This document shows, piece after piece, positions 27,662-38,178 of a DNA stretch of 64,000 bases. The DNA is from Rutstroemia sp. NJR-2017a BVV2. Its lineage: Eukaryota; Ascomycota; Leotiomycetes; Helotiales; Rutstroemiaceae. The notes beneath the pieces are model-generated. The model was given only the letters and a program-made list of their open reading frames with translations. It did no database searches and was not told where the DNA came from. The stretch covers positions 434,001 to 498,000 of the forward strand of contig NJPS01000043.1 in NCBI GenBank assembly GCA_002946415.1, written 5' to 3'. Both the position numbers and the translations under genes were made by a program. Within the stretch, counting starts at the first letter, position 1. The number at the start of each line of letters is the position of its first letter.

Positions 27662-30003
27662 CTTTTGTTTCCTTGTCGAAGCGCGAAAGTTCGCCTCCAG
27701 AACACGATCGATAACTTTTCACATGTAGCTTTCCACTTTGAACATATACTCATTCACAACCATTCTAGCCTTCTGCTGAAACACATTGTTGTATAGGTTG
27801 ACTTTCTTGAACTTCCTTCGAAAGAGAAAAAGAGTTCGACTAGAATCCTTCTTCATACACATCTATAATAGTAATATAGCATTCATCCAAATCTCACGCC
27901 ATCTCCAGTTCCTACTAATGTTACCTGCTCAACCCACCTATCCACCTATCTACCCACCGACCAGAGATCTCGTTCATCTTCCCCCCAAAGCTTAAAGTTC
28001 GGGGTGCCTTAAGTCGCAGATCACACATCTACCAAACCCTATCTGGCCCGCAGGCCCAACGCTTTGGTCAAGCGATTCCGTGTTTGTAACGGGGATCGTG
28101 TACTCTTTCGCAGTAAAACATTTCTTGTGACGAACCGAGTATAGCTTCACACCAAACCGGTACCTCGCGCCTCGACACTTGTCAAGTCAAAGTCAGTCAG
28201 CAGGCCCAAAGGTGCCAAATGAAGTGGAATTGCCGAAGTCGGAAGACCAAAAGAAGATGATGATCGACGGCGCACTGCACTGCGCAGTAGCTGAGTTAGT
28301 ACTGTGAGCCACAGAGCACACAAGGAAGCCCGAGCGTTTCTCTCTTCTCACTCGAAACACCTGTGATGAAATCGAACCATTTTTCTCAAACCCACAAAAT
28401 CCGAAAACCGCCGTAGTTCTACCCGCGCCGGCTGGAAGGCGAAAGGTGTTAGCCTTTTGGATCTGGCTTAGTCGACCCCTTTGCGCCTCTTCGCAGATAA
28501 TCCCCGATGGGGGTCAAGTACGGGGGTGTTCCATATCGGAGAGTTGGGTCTATGCTTGTACGAGGATTGCCAAGCGGGACATGTGTGAGAGATGGCGAAA
28601 AGACGTGCGCTGTGGAGTTGATATTTGCTTGTATTATTACTCCACACTTCGCTCTGGGACGTGTCAATATTCCGAGAGTGGAGGGGTCGGGATGAGCACC
28701 GTATAGTACCATAACTGGAATATTCTACCCAACTCCTAAGCTATGTACCGTGCCGTGCCGTTCCAGTCCAGTCAAATCTCCCCGAGTCAAAAAGGGAGAC
28801 AGGACATGTTCGTTGCGAAGCGAGTCCAACCCGTGACATTTTCCGTTTCTATTTCTCCTTCCACCCGGAAACAGAGCAGCAACTGTAACGACGTTTGAAG
28901 TCAGCGCAGACGCGCGCCCGTTATTCCAAACATGGAAATAAGCCTTACCAACTGTTGCACCGACATATATGCATGCACCTATCCATCTCTGGCGCAAAGT
29001 ATAATATAGCGTTTATCTTGTTTCCTTTTTGCTCTCTCCCTTTGCATAAGGTTAACCCCGCAAATTCTTACAGTATCAACCAACAGACAGTGACATGCCA
29101 AACCGGCTATGAACTCAAATTAGACTTCAATTCACATACTTACCACCTACATCATCATACATCATCATATTCTCCTGTTCACGCTTTGTATTTACACCTA
29201 CGCACTCCTTAAATGCTCCCTCAATGGAACTTACCCGAGCTATCCACTTCCATATCCACATTCCGTAAATAGTCAAGCCTTACCTCTTAGCCGGTCTTCT
29301 CATTATCCTCGTGTCGATCACAGCCATGGCCTGAAAGCTCCGACACTGCAAAGATATGTGTTTTCTCTTCCGATCCGACGTGCGAAAGAAGATTTAGCAC
29401 ATATCAGTGGGGCTACGCAAGCAAGCAAAGTCATGACTCTTTCCATTCTCCATATCTCTCCTATCAAAGCGAATCTTATTCTTATGCAGGTACTTAACTA
29501 GTAGGGTCCGAGTACTTTAGAAGTTAAGCCCGAGTACTGCCGGCAAGAGTACGGGTATTAGGGATTCCGAGACATACGAGATAAAAAAAAGATTGGGGAG
29601 CAGACGTAGGGTAATTTCACAATATTGATGAGATTTGGAGATTTATCTTGGTATTGATTATTATTGTTTCTATCTATCTTGTGTGCAGTCTTAGCAGATA
29701 GTGCCCGTCATATACAATCCTGATTCATATAGAACCTATTATAATAGCAATCTGGAAACAACATCCCACTTATGAATTGAAAGGAACGCAAGAGATAACG
29801 TGGATTCGTAGACTTAGGTATCAATATCACAGTACAGTTACGCCTACGCCATGCCTTGACCTTGTGGAAAAGCCCCGCCATTTCCAACTCAAGATAGCCA
29901 CCATTCCCTATTCCTATTGGATATTCCATACATCCTACATCACTCTCTTCATCCCTTCGCCTTATTAACAAACAAAAGAAATTAGGGAAAATAATACCAG
30001 ACC
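27662..30003. other. 2.3-kb intergenic region
   Basis: Upstream of the CFEM gene and past the 3' end of the Src1-like gene. No gene supported. A stretch at 29495-29575 has short direct repeats (CGAGTACT) and a GAAGTTAAGC string that recalls 5S rRNA, but the rest does not fit. Confidence 0.45.
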
Positions 30004-32271
30004 TCAATAAATTGGTCTCCCTTCCTCCCACTTAGATGTCAGGAATCCCACACCCTTTCCCGCTTCCGCGCCATCATCCTCATCTAGGGCTGCGCCCCGA
30101 CCGACGCGGCCGCTTTTCCTCCTACGACTAAATCCATCAACATCTTCTAACGCTCCGATCCATTCCCAGACACGGGAGATCTCTCCATTTTTACTCTCCC
30201 GCTGTGCTGCCCTAACATTGGCGTTCATTTCCACTATCTTCTTCACTTTCGTCCATATTTGCTCCCGCTTCTTTATACTGTGTTCGTTACGTAGTACATC
30301 ATCTCTTAGCTGACCAATACTGATCCAACCTTCCCTGACGCCCTCGGGGTCTTGGGCATGGAGTGATGCTTGTGTAGCGAGACGATCGAGAGTAAGGGAG
30401 ACGAGGGAAGGTATTGCGGCCTTAGTGGCGGCACGCGCTCGAATCGAGGACCGAATATAAAAGAAGAGAGTAGCTAGAAGGACTAAAGATCCAATTTCGA
30501 GACGATGTCTTGCCAATGTGAGTCGGAAGGATCGTTTGATGGCGCAGCCGAGGGGGAGACGGGCGAGTGAAGTGCTGGTGAGGGTGTCTGATCTACAGGT
30601 GGGATATGGAACCTGGTTAGTGGACTTGAATGTCAGAAGATGTGTTGTATAGGGTGGAAAGACATGCGAAGATGCTGCGCCAAAACCCGAAATAAAATAA
30701 AACAAAACTCACCCATCAGAACCGCTAACAACTTCGTCTCTTCCTTTGATTTCTCCAATTGCGCCGGCCCACAGTTCCTCGAATTCTGCTTCTGCCATTC
30801 CCTTCCTTCTCTTCTTGCTGACTTCTTTCTTTAATTCTTCGGTCTCAATCTCTACGACCGGCTCAGGCGACCCTGCTTCATCCACTAGATCACCACATTC
30901 CCATTTAGCTCTTCTCTCTCTCAATTCTTCGACTGCTCGATCTGCAACAGCTTTCACACGTCGGACTTTCTCTCCATCTGGCTCGCAAGTCGGTGGGAGG
31001 GGTAGAAATCCGCCAAGTGAAAGTGGATGATGGTTCAGTACGAAATCAGAGTCGCATTGCACCTCGTAATTCGTATTGCAGTAAGCATGTTGAGGGCAGG
31101 GGTCGCATTGCGGTTCTACTAATGTTCTCGCCCATTCAGGGATATTCGCATTGAGGGGCACTAGGGAGTGAGCTTCTCTGCCGAGACCACAGAAACCAAC
31201 AGCAATCTTTTCCTGTCTGTACCATGCAGCGTAACCCCCAAGTATGGTGAACAAGAGCATCCAAATTGGGCCGCGAGCCCCGACTCCGTTGTTTCCCTTT
31301 CGCCTAGGTTGGATGGCGGTGATTCCTGTCTGAAGTTCGCGATCGAGCTCCCTTCTCGCCTCTGGTGTAAAGTCTTCGCTGATTTCTACGCCATTTTCAT
31401 CGTAGTCTTTCAGGCCATCAAGGCTGCTAACAGGTATTTCAAAAGTCGAAGAAGACGGTGGACGAATCCCATCATCGATTCGCGGAGTCGTTGTTTGTCT
31501 CCTAGGCGTTGTGCTCCTTCGCTTGGCCATCTCTTTGGCAGCACTGGGGCCCAAACTTTTCCTTTTCCTCTCTCCGCTCGAGTGCCTGCCGCCAGATGGT
31601 GGGCTTCCGCTCTGGAATGGGTTATCGTAAGTGAAGTTGCTCTCTCTCCTAGATTCTCTTTCTTTCACAACACCATCCAGATTATCTCTGGCTCCAGCCA
31701 TAGGTGTTTGGATTGCCTCGCTCTTCCTAGATTTCCGTATAGTCTGCGGCATATCTTCGGGATCCGTGCCTATTTCCGATTCTTCTTGTCTTGGGTGCTT
31801 GTAACTTGGTTTGGGTGTCCTCTTCACGGGACTCCTGGTTGCGGGCATTCTTTTGACCGGGCTTGTCGATCTGGTTGATCGTCTCGGGGTTGGTTGTGCA
31901 AGTAAATGCTCGTCATCGCTCGTCTCTATGGAAGCTTTGACCCTTGCTGAAGAACCCCGCACATTTCTACGGCCTGGCGTAGTCGGAGGAAGAATTACAT
32001 CTCCATAGCCTCCTGCACTCTCTTCTATGCTATCCTGTGACGACTCTGCATCTGTAATGCCTCGACTTGTTCGCTTCGCGCGTGCTCGAGCAGCCAGTAT
32101 GTTTCGTGCCTGTGGTACTAAATTCTCATTGAAAATATCGACAAGTTGGCTTTTCTTCGAATTCGATGGATAATCAATGTTGTATTGAACCAAGATAGAG
32201 CGAAGCCGGGGCACAGTAAGAGAAGAGGGCTCGAAGCCCGGTTGTAAATAATCGAGGATATCGTCTGACAT
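30004..32271 (-). CDS. inner nuclear membrane protein, Src1/Heh/Man1 family
   Basis: Two exons, 32271-30713 and 30592-30004, with a 120-bp intron (GTGAGT...CACTAACC...TGTAG) give 715 residues. Residues 1-50 form a HeH/LEM-type DNA-binding fold (LTVPRLRSILVQYNIDYPSNSKK reads as this in part). A long basic disordered linker follows with repeats such as SPVKR and TPRR, probably the nuclear localisation region. The first membrane helix is GPIWMLLFTILGGYAAW; a luminal domain with several Cys (CDPCPQHAYC, CDSDFVLNHHPLSLGG) follows; the second helix is LEIGSLVLLATLFFYI. The C-terminal MSC (Man1-Src1) domain ends with WEWIGAL. Yeast Src1/Heh1 tether chromatin and aid nuclear pore quality control. Identity is firm. 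Confidence 0.92.
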
Positions 32272-33030
32272 GTTATGTGTTTATTTGGATTCCAGGATGG
32301 GGAGAACGATTGTCTGGAGCTTTAAGCAACAGTGCCCCGAGAGCTAATCACCGAAGAAGTGCTAGAAGACCAAGATAAAGTGGCAGCGACGCGATTGTCG
32401 ACTGTTTCTGTTTCTATCCTTTCAGGAAGGGAGTATATTTCGAAAGCAAGGCTTTTGGCACGCGGTCGCAATGACGTAAAGCTTCCCTGTAGTCAACCGT
32501 CGCTGCACGGCACGTCCTGTATTCCCAAGAAAACAAAAATAGTGCGTTTCTGTGTGTGCAAGTGGGCAATGGTAAACGACTCCAGGCCGAAATTGAGATT
32601 GACACAGGTGTATGCGCGACGTGCACTGATGATGAAGTTGACTTGCATAAAATGGGCAAGAGAAAAGCTTGGATGAAAACTCGATAAGCTGTGGAAGTTG
32701 TTAACAGTTGAAGGGGAAACCGGAATATCTTAGGCGAAGTATCAAGTGTGGCGTAACGCAGCAGCTTTTCTGTTTTTCTAGGCAACTGTTGCCTTTGTTT
32801 CAAAAAATAGTACGGAAAAGCCACACCTCTGCGCCACATTTTCGGATGACTGTTTTTTAAAGCTCCTTCTGAATTTCAAATCATGTGAATTTTCATTTCT
32901 TTTTCACTTTTCGTGTTAACTTGGTGAAAAAGTAAAGAGTGAATTCCTGGTGTTTGGAGTGAGAGACAGTGAAGTTGTTGTTCTCAATTCATTAAGTTAT
33001 CATATCTGATTCTGAAAATCCCATATCATC
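32272..33030. promoter_or_regulatory. divergent promoter region
   Basis: Separates the Src1-like gene (reading left) from a small gene (reading right), so it must hold both promoters. No specific factor site identified. It becomes AT-rich near 32860-33000. Confidence 0.45.
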
Positions 33031-33549
33031 ATGAATTCTCATCAACAAGCAGCTATCGATAATGTAAGGAACTCTCTCCCAATTCAAAACTTCTTCTGTC
33101 CTAACAACCATTTCTAGCTCAATGCCGCTCTCCAACAATGTCTCCAAGCTTTTCCGGGCACTAGCGGTCACCAATTGATACATGATACCGTGAAGAGAGG
33201 TAATTGAATATTCCCCTCGGAAATCCCATCCGAGCTTCAAGAATCGTCGAACTTACAAAACCAAGCCGTCAACACACCTCAACCGTCATTTCCAACGCCA
33301 ACATGCATTCAAACGGAAGAAGAATCCAGACATTTCGATCAATTACGGAATTTCATCGATAATTTGGTCCTGACCGTTTCTCCCACCGGCCTCACGGGAC
33401 CTAACTCAACTCACAATTCATCTGGGTTTGAACCGACCAAGCGCAAGTCCCTCGACGAACCGGCTAATGGGAGGTCATCGAGGAGGAAGTTGTCGGAAGC
33501 AGAGCAGGAAGCAGCAAGAGGATTGCAGGAATTGTCAGCTGGTGTTTAG
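33031..33549 (+). CDS. small hypothetical protein, 132 residues
   Basis: Three exons: 33031-33063, 33118-33199 and 33266-33549; introns of 54 and 66 bp. The model closes in frame to TAG. The N-terminus is helical and amphipathic (AALQQCLQAFPGTSGHQLIHD); the middle has HFDQLRNFIDNLVLTVSP; the C-terminus is polar and basic (RSSRRKLSEAEQEAARGLQEL). No signal peptide, membrane helix or known motif. It could be a small subunit of a complex, but nothing in the sequence proves that. The second intron's acceptor (ACCAAG) is weaker than the first. Confidence 0.65.
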
Positions 33550-33999
33550 GTCTTTCTTCGGGTTTTCGGTATTGGTACAGGATGGGTAAACTTCCAAATT
33601 GATGGTTACAAAAAAATAACAAAATTTAATCAATATCCAGCAGCTACTTGTTTTCATTGCTTCTGACGGAGCACGGAACATTTGTCGCTCAATGAGTTAT
33701 GGCCGAGCTGGACAGCATTTCACAATTTACTATGCATTTCACAATGTTGCACATTACGTTGTTCAATGGATCATGAAAGGGTTTTTTGAATATTGCCAAG
33801 TGGCATTTTTTTATTTGTTTTGTCGGTCACTGAAGACCGTTATATGGCTACCAAGTTTCAAACATTAGAAAACCCATCATTCATACAAGGAAGAATAAAT
33901 GTCAAATGCCAAATTCCAACGAAACAGAACCAAAACCAAACTCCACCTGGACCGAGCTTTCTCCAATTATTCTCCAATTATTCTCCTCAAACGAGTTAC
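33550..33999. other. intergenic between converging genes
   Basis: 3' regions of the small gene and the Hsp20 gene. AT-rich; nothing else seen. Confidence 0.5.
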
Positions 34000-35091
34000 C
34001 TACTCGATCTCAACTCTCTTGATCTCTGTCCAGCTCTCTTCTTTCTCGACCTTTGGGACGGTAACAACAAGTACACCATCCTCCAATTTCGCAGTGATGT
34101 TATCACCGTCTATTTCATCTTTGTCCTCCGCATTCAAAGGCAATTTCATAGTGCGTTCGAAGGCTCCGACTTTTCTCTCCTTCTTGGTAAGAGATTCCAA
34201 GAATTTCTCATCACCCTGTCTGTAAACCACACCAGCCATTGTTAATGTGCCTTTCTCGGCGTCCCAATGCACACCTACATCTTCCTTCTTTGCGCCTGGT
34301 AGTGCTACGTGAAGAACGTATGCATTCTCCGTGGTGAATACATCGATTGGGGGTACAAATGAGTTCTCCATATCAGCATCTTCGGGTACGAGAGTCTCCC
34401 CGGAGCGTTGAGCATCTGGTGCGCCAAATCCGTTCTGTTCTGAATAGCCACGGAATGCTTGTGCGAGAGGATGTGCCGAAAGTGATTCGATCAGCGCGCT
34501 GAGATCAAATGGGCCACCTGGGCCTCCAAAAGGCGGCGGAGGTGGGTGTAGGTGATGATGTCCATGAGGTCCTCCCCAACCTCCTCGGGAGCCCCATCCT
34601 CCTCTTCCTCGTCCTCCGAATCCTCCCGGTCCATGTCTGCCATGATGTCGGCCTCCATGGGGCCTGGGAGAATGTTCTCTCGCCTCTGTATCTGAGTTCT
34701 CCTCTCCAGACTGACCCTCACCGCTGCGGCGATTTCCGCGTCTGCCGTGATGATGTGGTCCGCCTTCCCGACCCTCGTTCTCTGCCTGTTCTCCTTCTCT
34801 TCGTGGTGAGCGAGATCGCTCGCCGTGAGCGGAACGATTGCGAGAACCATCTCGACGACCGCATCGGCGGCCTCGATGGCCAAATCTGCCTCTGCTGGTC
34901 GCTCCTGGGCCTCCGAAGTGACCACCAAAGAGATCCCCGAAAGGAAACGGCGAGCCTTGATAAGGGGGTCCTTCGGTTGCAGAAGCCCACGGATTGTATG
35001 CTTGAGAAGGATGATCGACTCCTGCACCGGAGTTTTGCATGGAGCGAACGAATTCCCAGAAGGGAGCTTGTTGATTGTTGTTGAAAGCCAT
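34000..35091 (-). CDS. small heat-shock protein (Hsp20/alpha-crystallin) with long RG/His-rich arm
   Basis: A single exon of 363 residues from ATG 35091. Residues ~245-363 form an alpha-crystallin domain: FVPPIDVFTTENAYVLHVALP, then VGVHWDAEKGTLTMAG, then FERTMKLP and ITAKLEDGVLVVTVPK (the A-x-x-x-(G)-V-L core). The usual inter-strand insert is present (YRQGDEKFLESLTKKERK). The first ~240 residues are unusual: Gly, Arg and His dominate, with RGRGGWGSRGG, an RSRSPRR run and a His/Pro tract, far longer than the arm of most fungal Hsp30s (total usually ~200 residues). The arm is probably disordered. Hsp20 proteins are ATP-independent holdases. The lack of introns fits heat-shock genes, which must be expressed when splicing fails. 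Confidence 0.9.
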   Translation of the reverse strand: MAFNNNQQAPFWEFVRSMQNSGAGVDHPSQAYNPWASATEGPPYQGSPFPFGDLFGGHFGGPGATSRGRFGHRGRRCGRRDGSRNRSAHGERSRSPRREGEQAENEGREGGPHHHGRRGNRRSGEGQSGEENSDTEAREHSPRPHGGRHHGRHGPGGFGGRGRGGWGSRGGWGGPHGHHHLHPPPPPFGGPGGPFDLSALIESLSAHPLAQAFRGYSEQNGFGAPDAQRSGETLVPEDADMENSFVPPIDVFTTENAYVLHVALPGAKKEDVGVHWDAEKGTLTMAGVVYRQGDEKFLESLTKKERKVGAFERTMKLPLNAEDKDEIDGDNITAKLEDGVLVVTVPKVEKEESWTEIKRVEIE

Positions 35092-35156
35092 GTTGATGAA
35101 TATAACGTAGATGATGATGTAGAAGAAAAGCTATAATGAATGAGGATGCAATCAAC

Positions 35157-35168
35157 GATTATATACAC
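35157..35168 (-). promoter_or_regulatory. TATA-like box of the Hsp20 gene
   Basis: On the minus strand this reads TGTATATAATCG, about 70 bp upstream of the ATG. No perfect nGAAnnTTCnnGAAn heat-shock element was found upstream. Confidence 0.35.
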
Positions 35169-37270
35169 CTCCAGTAAGATAGGCAAACAGCAAGAACGTA
35201 AACACTTTGGCCAAGAGGCAAATATACGACACCACTTACCTGCCTAGAGTCAGCCAGCAAGATGTCTACGCATTGCTTCGAAAGCACAAGAAGACTCTCG
35301 AAAGAGCTGGTTGGATGTTTAGGTGAAGCAGCCGCGCGTACGCAACCACAAACTACGTTCACTAGTGGTGTGGCGTAAGCCTCCGATGCATTTCCCCACA
35401 ACTGTGGCTAGTAATGCGTATGCTTCGTCTAGTGCGATTCGCAATCATGTGAAGAAGCACTGTTGGAAGTGACTCTTGGATGAGTCAACGGTTTTTCAGA
35501 ACTGTCCGGACAAATCAAACAGCTTGCCATTTGTGATTTCGGTTCCGAGACGGACATCAATCGGTCCCGAGCACGTGCTGAGTCATTCGAGCATTCGCCA
35601 CTAGAAAGGGACCCTTGTGCACAGCCACAAATGCATCCATTAATTATCCCCGCCAAAGAACCCCGATTCTCAATGATCTTACACCTCATCTCCATCATCG
35701 AACACATCTCAAACATCCAGACCCATCAATCTCTTAACCCAAATGGGACATTGCTACCCTGGGTCGATTTATAAGACGTGCAACAAAACGCAAAACTTTC
35801 ACAAAGCAGCCAACAACACTCTCTCTTATTCCCTTTCCACTTTAGCCAGACCTAGAGGCTTTTTTTCCCGTGCGAACATTCGCATGCCAGAACCGCATGA
35901 CACGAAATGGAGGGAAAGCGTCGCTTTGCCATAACTTGTGCGCCGTATTCAGACGTATTCCATGTTGGGAGACGTGCAACAAAATGCAAGAACCTGGATT
36001 GAGGTTTGCGGCGGGGTTGAGACAGGCGGGTGGCTGATGAGATTAGGTAAAGCGAGGATTCGAAGTTGGGGGTGGTGGAACGTGGGACGGTGAGTACAGT
36101 ACCTCGAGTACTTTGGCGGGTATGTCTCGATGTACTAAAATTCACCCAGTCGACATACGTTGGAGGAACACGGAAACCTTTTCACTACTTCTACTAGAGT
36201 TTCCACGAAAGTCGACGTGAAGAAGTTGGCGTACGAAAGTTCACATGCAACAATTGGTCCAAAATAGCTTGTAATATTCATACAGCAGAAGTGACTTTGC
36301 AATCTCTGCAGAAAGAAACAGCCAGGTAATGCTAAGCATAAGCGGTTCTCACCAGCCTTCACTGGGAACGACTCCGCCACATACTGTAACCCCATTCCTG
36401 CCCGAGAACCAATAACTTCTTCGTTCCCTGAGACATGAACTAGTAAAATTGGATTGGCCCTCGAATATCTATAGCTGACACTACCCCCGCACAATGTCAG
36501 CCTCTGTATAATACTTCACGGATTCCGGACGTAGTATAGGATCATTGATTCCCACTTCGGCCTTCAGCTCAGTCGTGGAGCGAATATATATCGTGTTCCT
36601 CCACCTATCCTGCGCTTCTTTTACGTCTTTGAGAGGAAGTTGCCTGCATATCAAGATACCACGCTGGCCTTTGGAGATGATCCGAACGGTGTATGAGATT
36701 TTCGATTCCCAATGTCCGCTTCCCCTCCTCTCCAAATCTAATATGGTATCAAGCCAGCTCGACGGACCGACATATTTTCTCCAGCTTCTTGCCTATCAAC
36801 GTCAATTGAAGCATCAGACTAACAACTATATGAAGACGATTTATCACGCCCCGAGACGGCAGCAATGCACGGACAGACAGAATGGAGAAACCAATGTCAC
36901 TGGCATCGCCGTGGATTGTGTCAGTGAAATGCGTGATGATAACGCCGAGTCGACTTCAGGACGATCAACAGCAAGTTGCGCAAATGCATATCGGTAGAAC
37001 TTTTGCTGGGCCGTGAAGCGTGTGATCAACCAATATGTGTGGCTAGACTTCGTGCTTGGCCAGTGGAGAGCGAGACTTGAATTCCTCTCTGGAAGAAGCC
37101 AAACCAGTCCGAGAATGAGCCACTAAGTACTTGTTCGGATCATCTCTGGGCGGAAGAACATCAAGCAGAGAACCCATATGCTGTCAGCTTTCTGAAATGC
37201 CTGAGAACGTCGCGAAGAATGGTGTACGAAAGTTTGCAGCTGTTCGTCCAACAGAATTATCGACTTCGAC
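35169..37270. other. 2.1-kb region, possible gene relic
   Basis: Between the Hsp20 promoter and the end of the next minus-strand gene. Two minus frames, 36735-36481 and 36494-36135, adjoin but differ by one base in phase. The first reads SKGQRGILICRQLPLKDVKE and ends ...YYTEADIVRG; the second continues NPILLVHVSGNEEVIGSRAG. Together they may be a frameshifted relic or a gene whose intron I failed to place. No family recognised. Confidence 0.3.
35470..35487. promoter_or_regulatory. inverted pair of TGACTC motifs
   Basis: TGACTC and GAGTCA, six bases apart, about 380 bp upstream of the Hsp20 start. TGACTC is the core of the Gcn4/CpcA site. A pair may be chance. Confidence 0.25.
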
Positions 37271-37696
37271 CTAGATCGGTTCCCGCCAGGCCTCTTGTTC
37301 TCTCTTCGCCAACTTCCTCTGAGCGACCATCTGTTGGAAAGCTGCGAAGTCTCTATGAGATTTCGCTCCGACCAACACAGTAACTATTTGTTTGAGTTCC
37401 TTCTCTGTCTGATTGAGGATAGGGAGGGTTCCGGCCTTTGCAGCCATTCCCAAGATACTATGAACTAGGGCGGGGATCGACAAGTACTGGACGAACTCGA
37501 GAGCCACTGCAATGACCCTAGGGTCCATCTTCTTTGTTGCCCCAGCAGCATTTTTTTCCACCTTGAGCCTTGATGGAAGTAATTTTTCAGGTTTCAGTCG
37601 TTCACGAATCTCAACCTCCTGGACAAGAAATGTTTTCGGAAGGCGTACACGGGGAACTAGAAAGTCAGCAGTGATAATGTCCTCGGAGGTCGCCAT
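37271..37696 (-). CDS. hypothetical 141-residue protein
   Basis: Single exon from ATG 37696 (MATSEDIITADFL). It has a basic middle (RLKPEKLLPSRLKVEKNAAG), a hydrophobic helix (VIAVALEFVQYLSIPALVHSILGMA) and a polar helical C-terminus (FAAFQQMVAQRKLAKREQEAW). The frame is open further upstream (to about 37780) without an ATG. It starts only 52 bp after the stop of the gene before it on the same strand. I tried to join the two by splicing, but no donor/acceptor pair matched phase. Function unknown. Confidence 0.6.
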   Translation of the reverse strand: MATSEDIITADFLVPRVRLPKTFLVQEVEIRERLKPEKLLPSRLKVEKNAAGATKKMDPRVIAVALEFVQYLSIPALVHSILGMAAKAGTLPILNQTEKELKQIVTVLVGAKSHRDFAAFQQMVAQRKLAKREQEAWREPI

Positions 37697-37748
37697 ATAG
37701 GTAGTCGGGGTTTTTTTAATGAATATCGCGGGTCCTGGAGTACAGGTG

Positions 37749-38178
37749 CTACCCTTTATTTCCAAATGGAACTGGGACTAGTGGATTCATTCTGATATCG
37801 AGGGTAGCTGCAACAGATCTGGTGAAGGTAGCAGCGCCTTCATCCGTCAAAGTCGTCTTTTGGAGTAACTCGAGGGATTTGGGGTGGGGAATGAATTCTT
37901 GGAGATCATCCCGGTAATATTCCAGCGAAGATAAAGCCTTTTCGGGAGGTTTGTGATTCCAAATGGTGTTCGGCCCGGCTTTTTGCTTGGCTGTATCTTC
38001 CTTCTTGAATCTTATGATTTGAAAGTTTGGCGGTTGCTGTTTGGAAGAAGAAAAGGAAACCAATTTCGAAATTCACAGACCCGGGATTGTGGGCGGCCTT
38101 CGCTAAATTCCCCGATGTTGCACTGAAATTCGGCAAGATAGGTCTGGTTCTTGGAGCTTTCACCTTTGGCCTGAGTTT
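37749..38178 (-). CDS. hypothetical, possibly mitochondrial protein; 5' end unresolved
   Basis: The second exon (38036 to the TAG at 37749) clearly codes: FQIIRFKKEDTAKQKAG, then NHKPPEKALSSLEYYRDDL, HPKSLELL and LDIRMNPLVPVPFG. A preceding exon, 38178-38077 (basic, KAPRTRPILPNFSATSGNL), joins it over an intron of only 40 bp (GTGAAT...ACAG). That exon lacks an ATG and begins after an acceptor-like TTAG at 38179-38182. A short first exon with a strong GTGAGT donor exists at 38325-38313 (ATGAGACAGCGCC) but gives another reading phase. So either the first exon is elsewhere or the 40-bp intron is wrong. The basic N-terminus suggests a mitochondrial protein, as an inference only. Confidence 0.5.

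Noticed and set aside
29495..29575. 5S rRNA-like string (GAAGTTAAGC followed by AGTACGGGTATTAGG)
   Set aside because: Only the internal box resembles 5S rRNA; the 5' third and the pairing ends are missing.
34491..35186. Long minus and plus ORFs overlapping the Hsp20 gene in other frames
   Set aside because: The Hsp20 frame has a clear alpha-crystallin domain; the rest are shadows of its Gly/Arg-rich arm.
35560..35890. Possible heat-shock elements upstream of Hsp20 (TTCGAGCATTC; CGAACATTCG)
   Set aside because: Spacing does not follow nGAAnnTTCnnGAAn over three units, and the second is almost 800 bp from the start.
36545..36997. 150-codon plus-strand ORF
   Set aside because: No recognisable motif; overlaps a minus-strand relic with better protein character.
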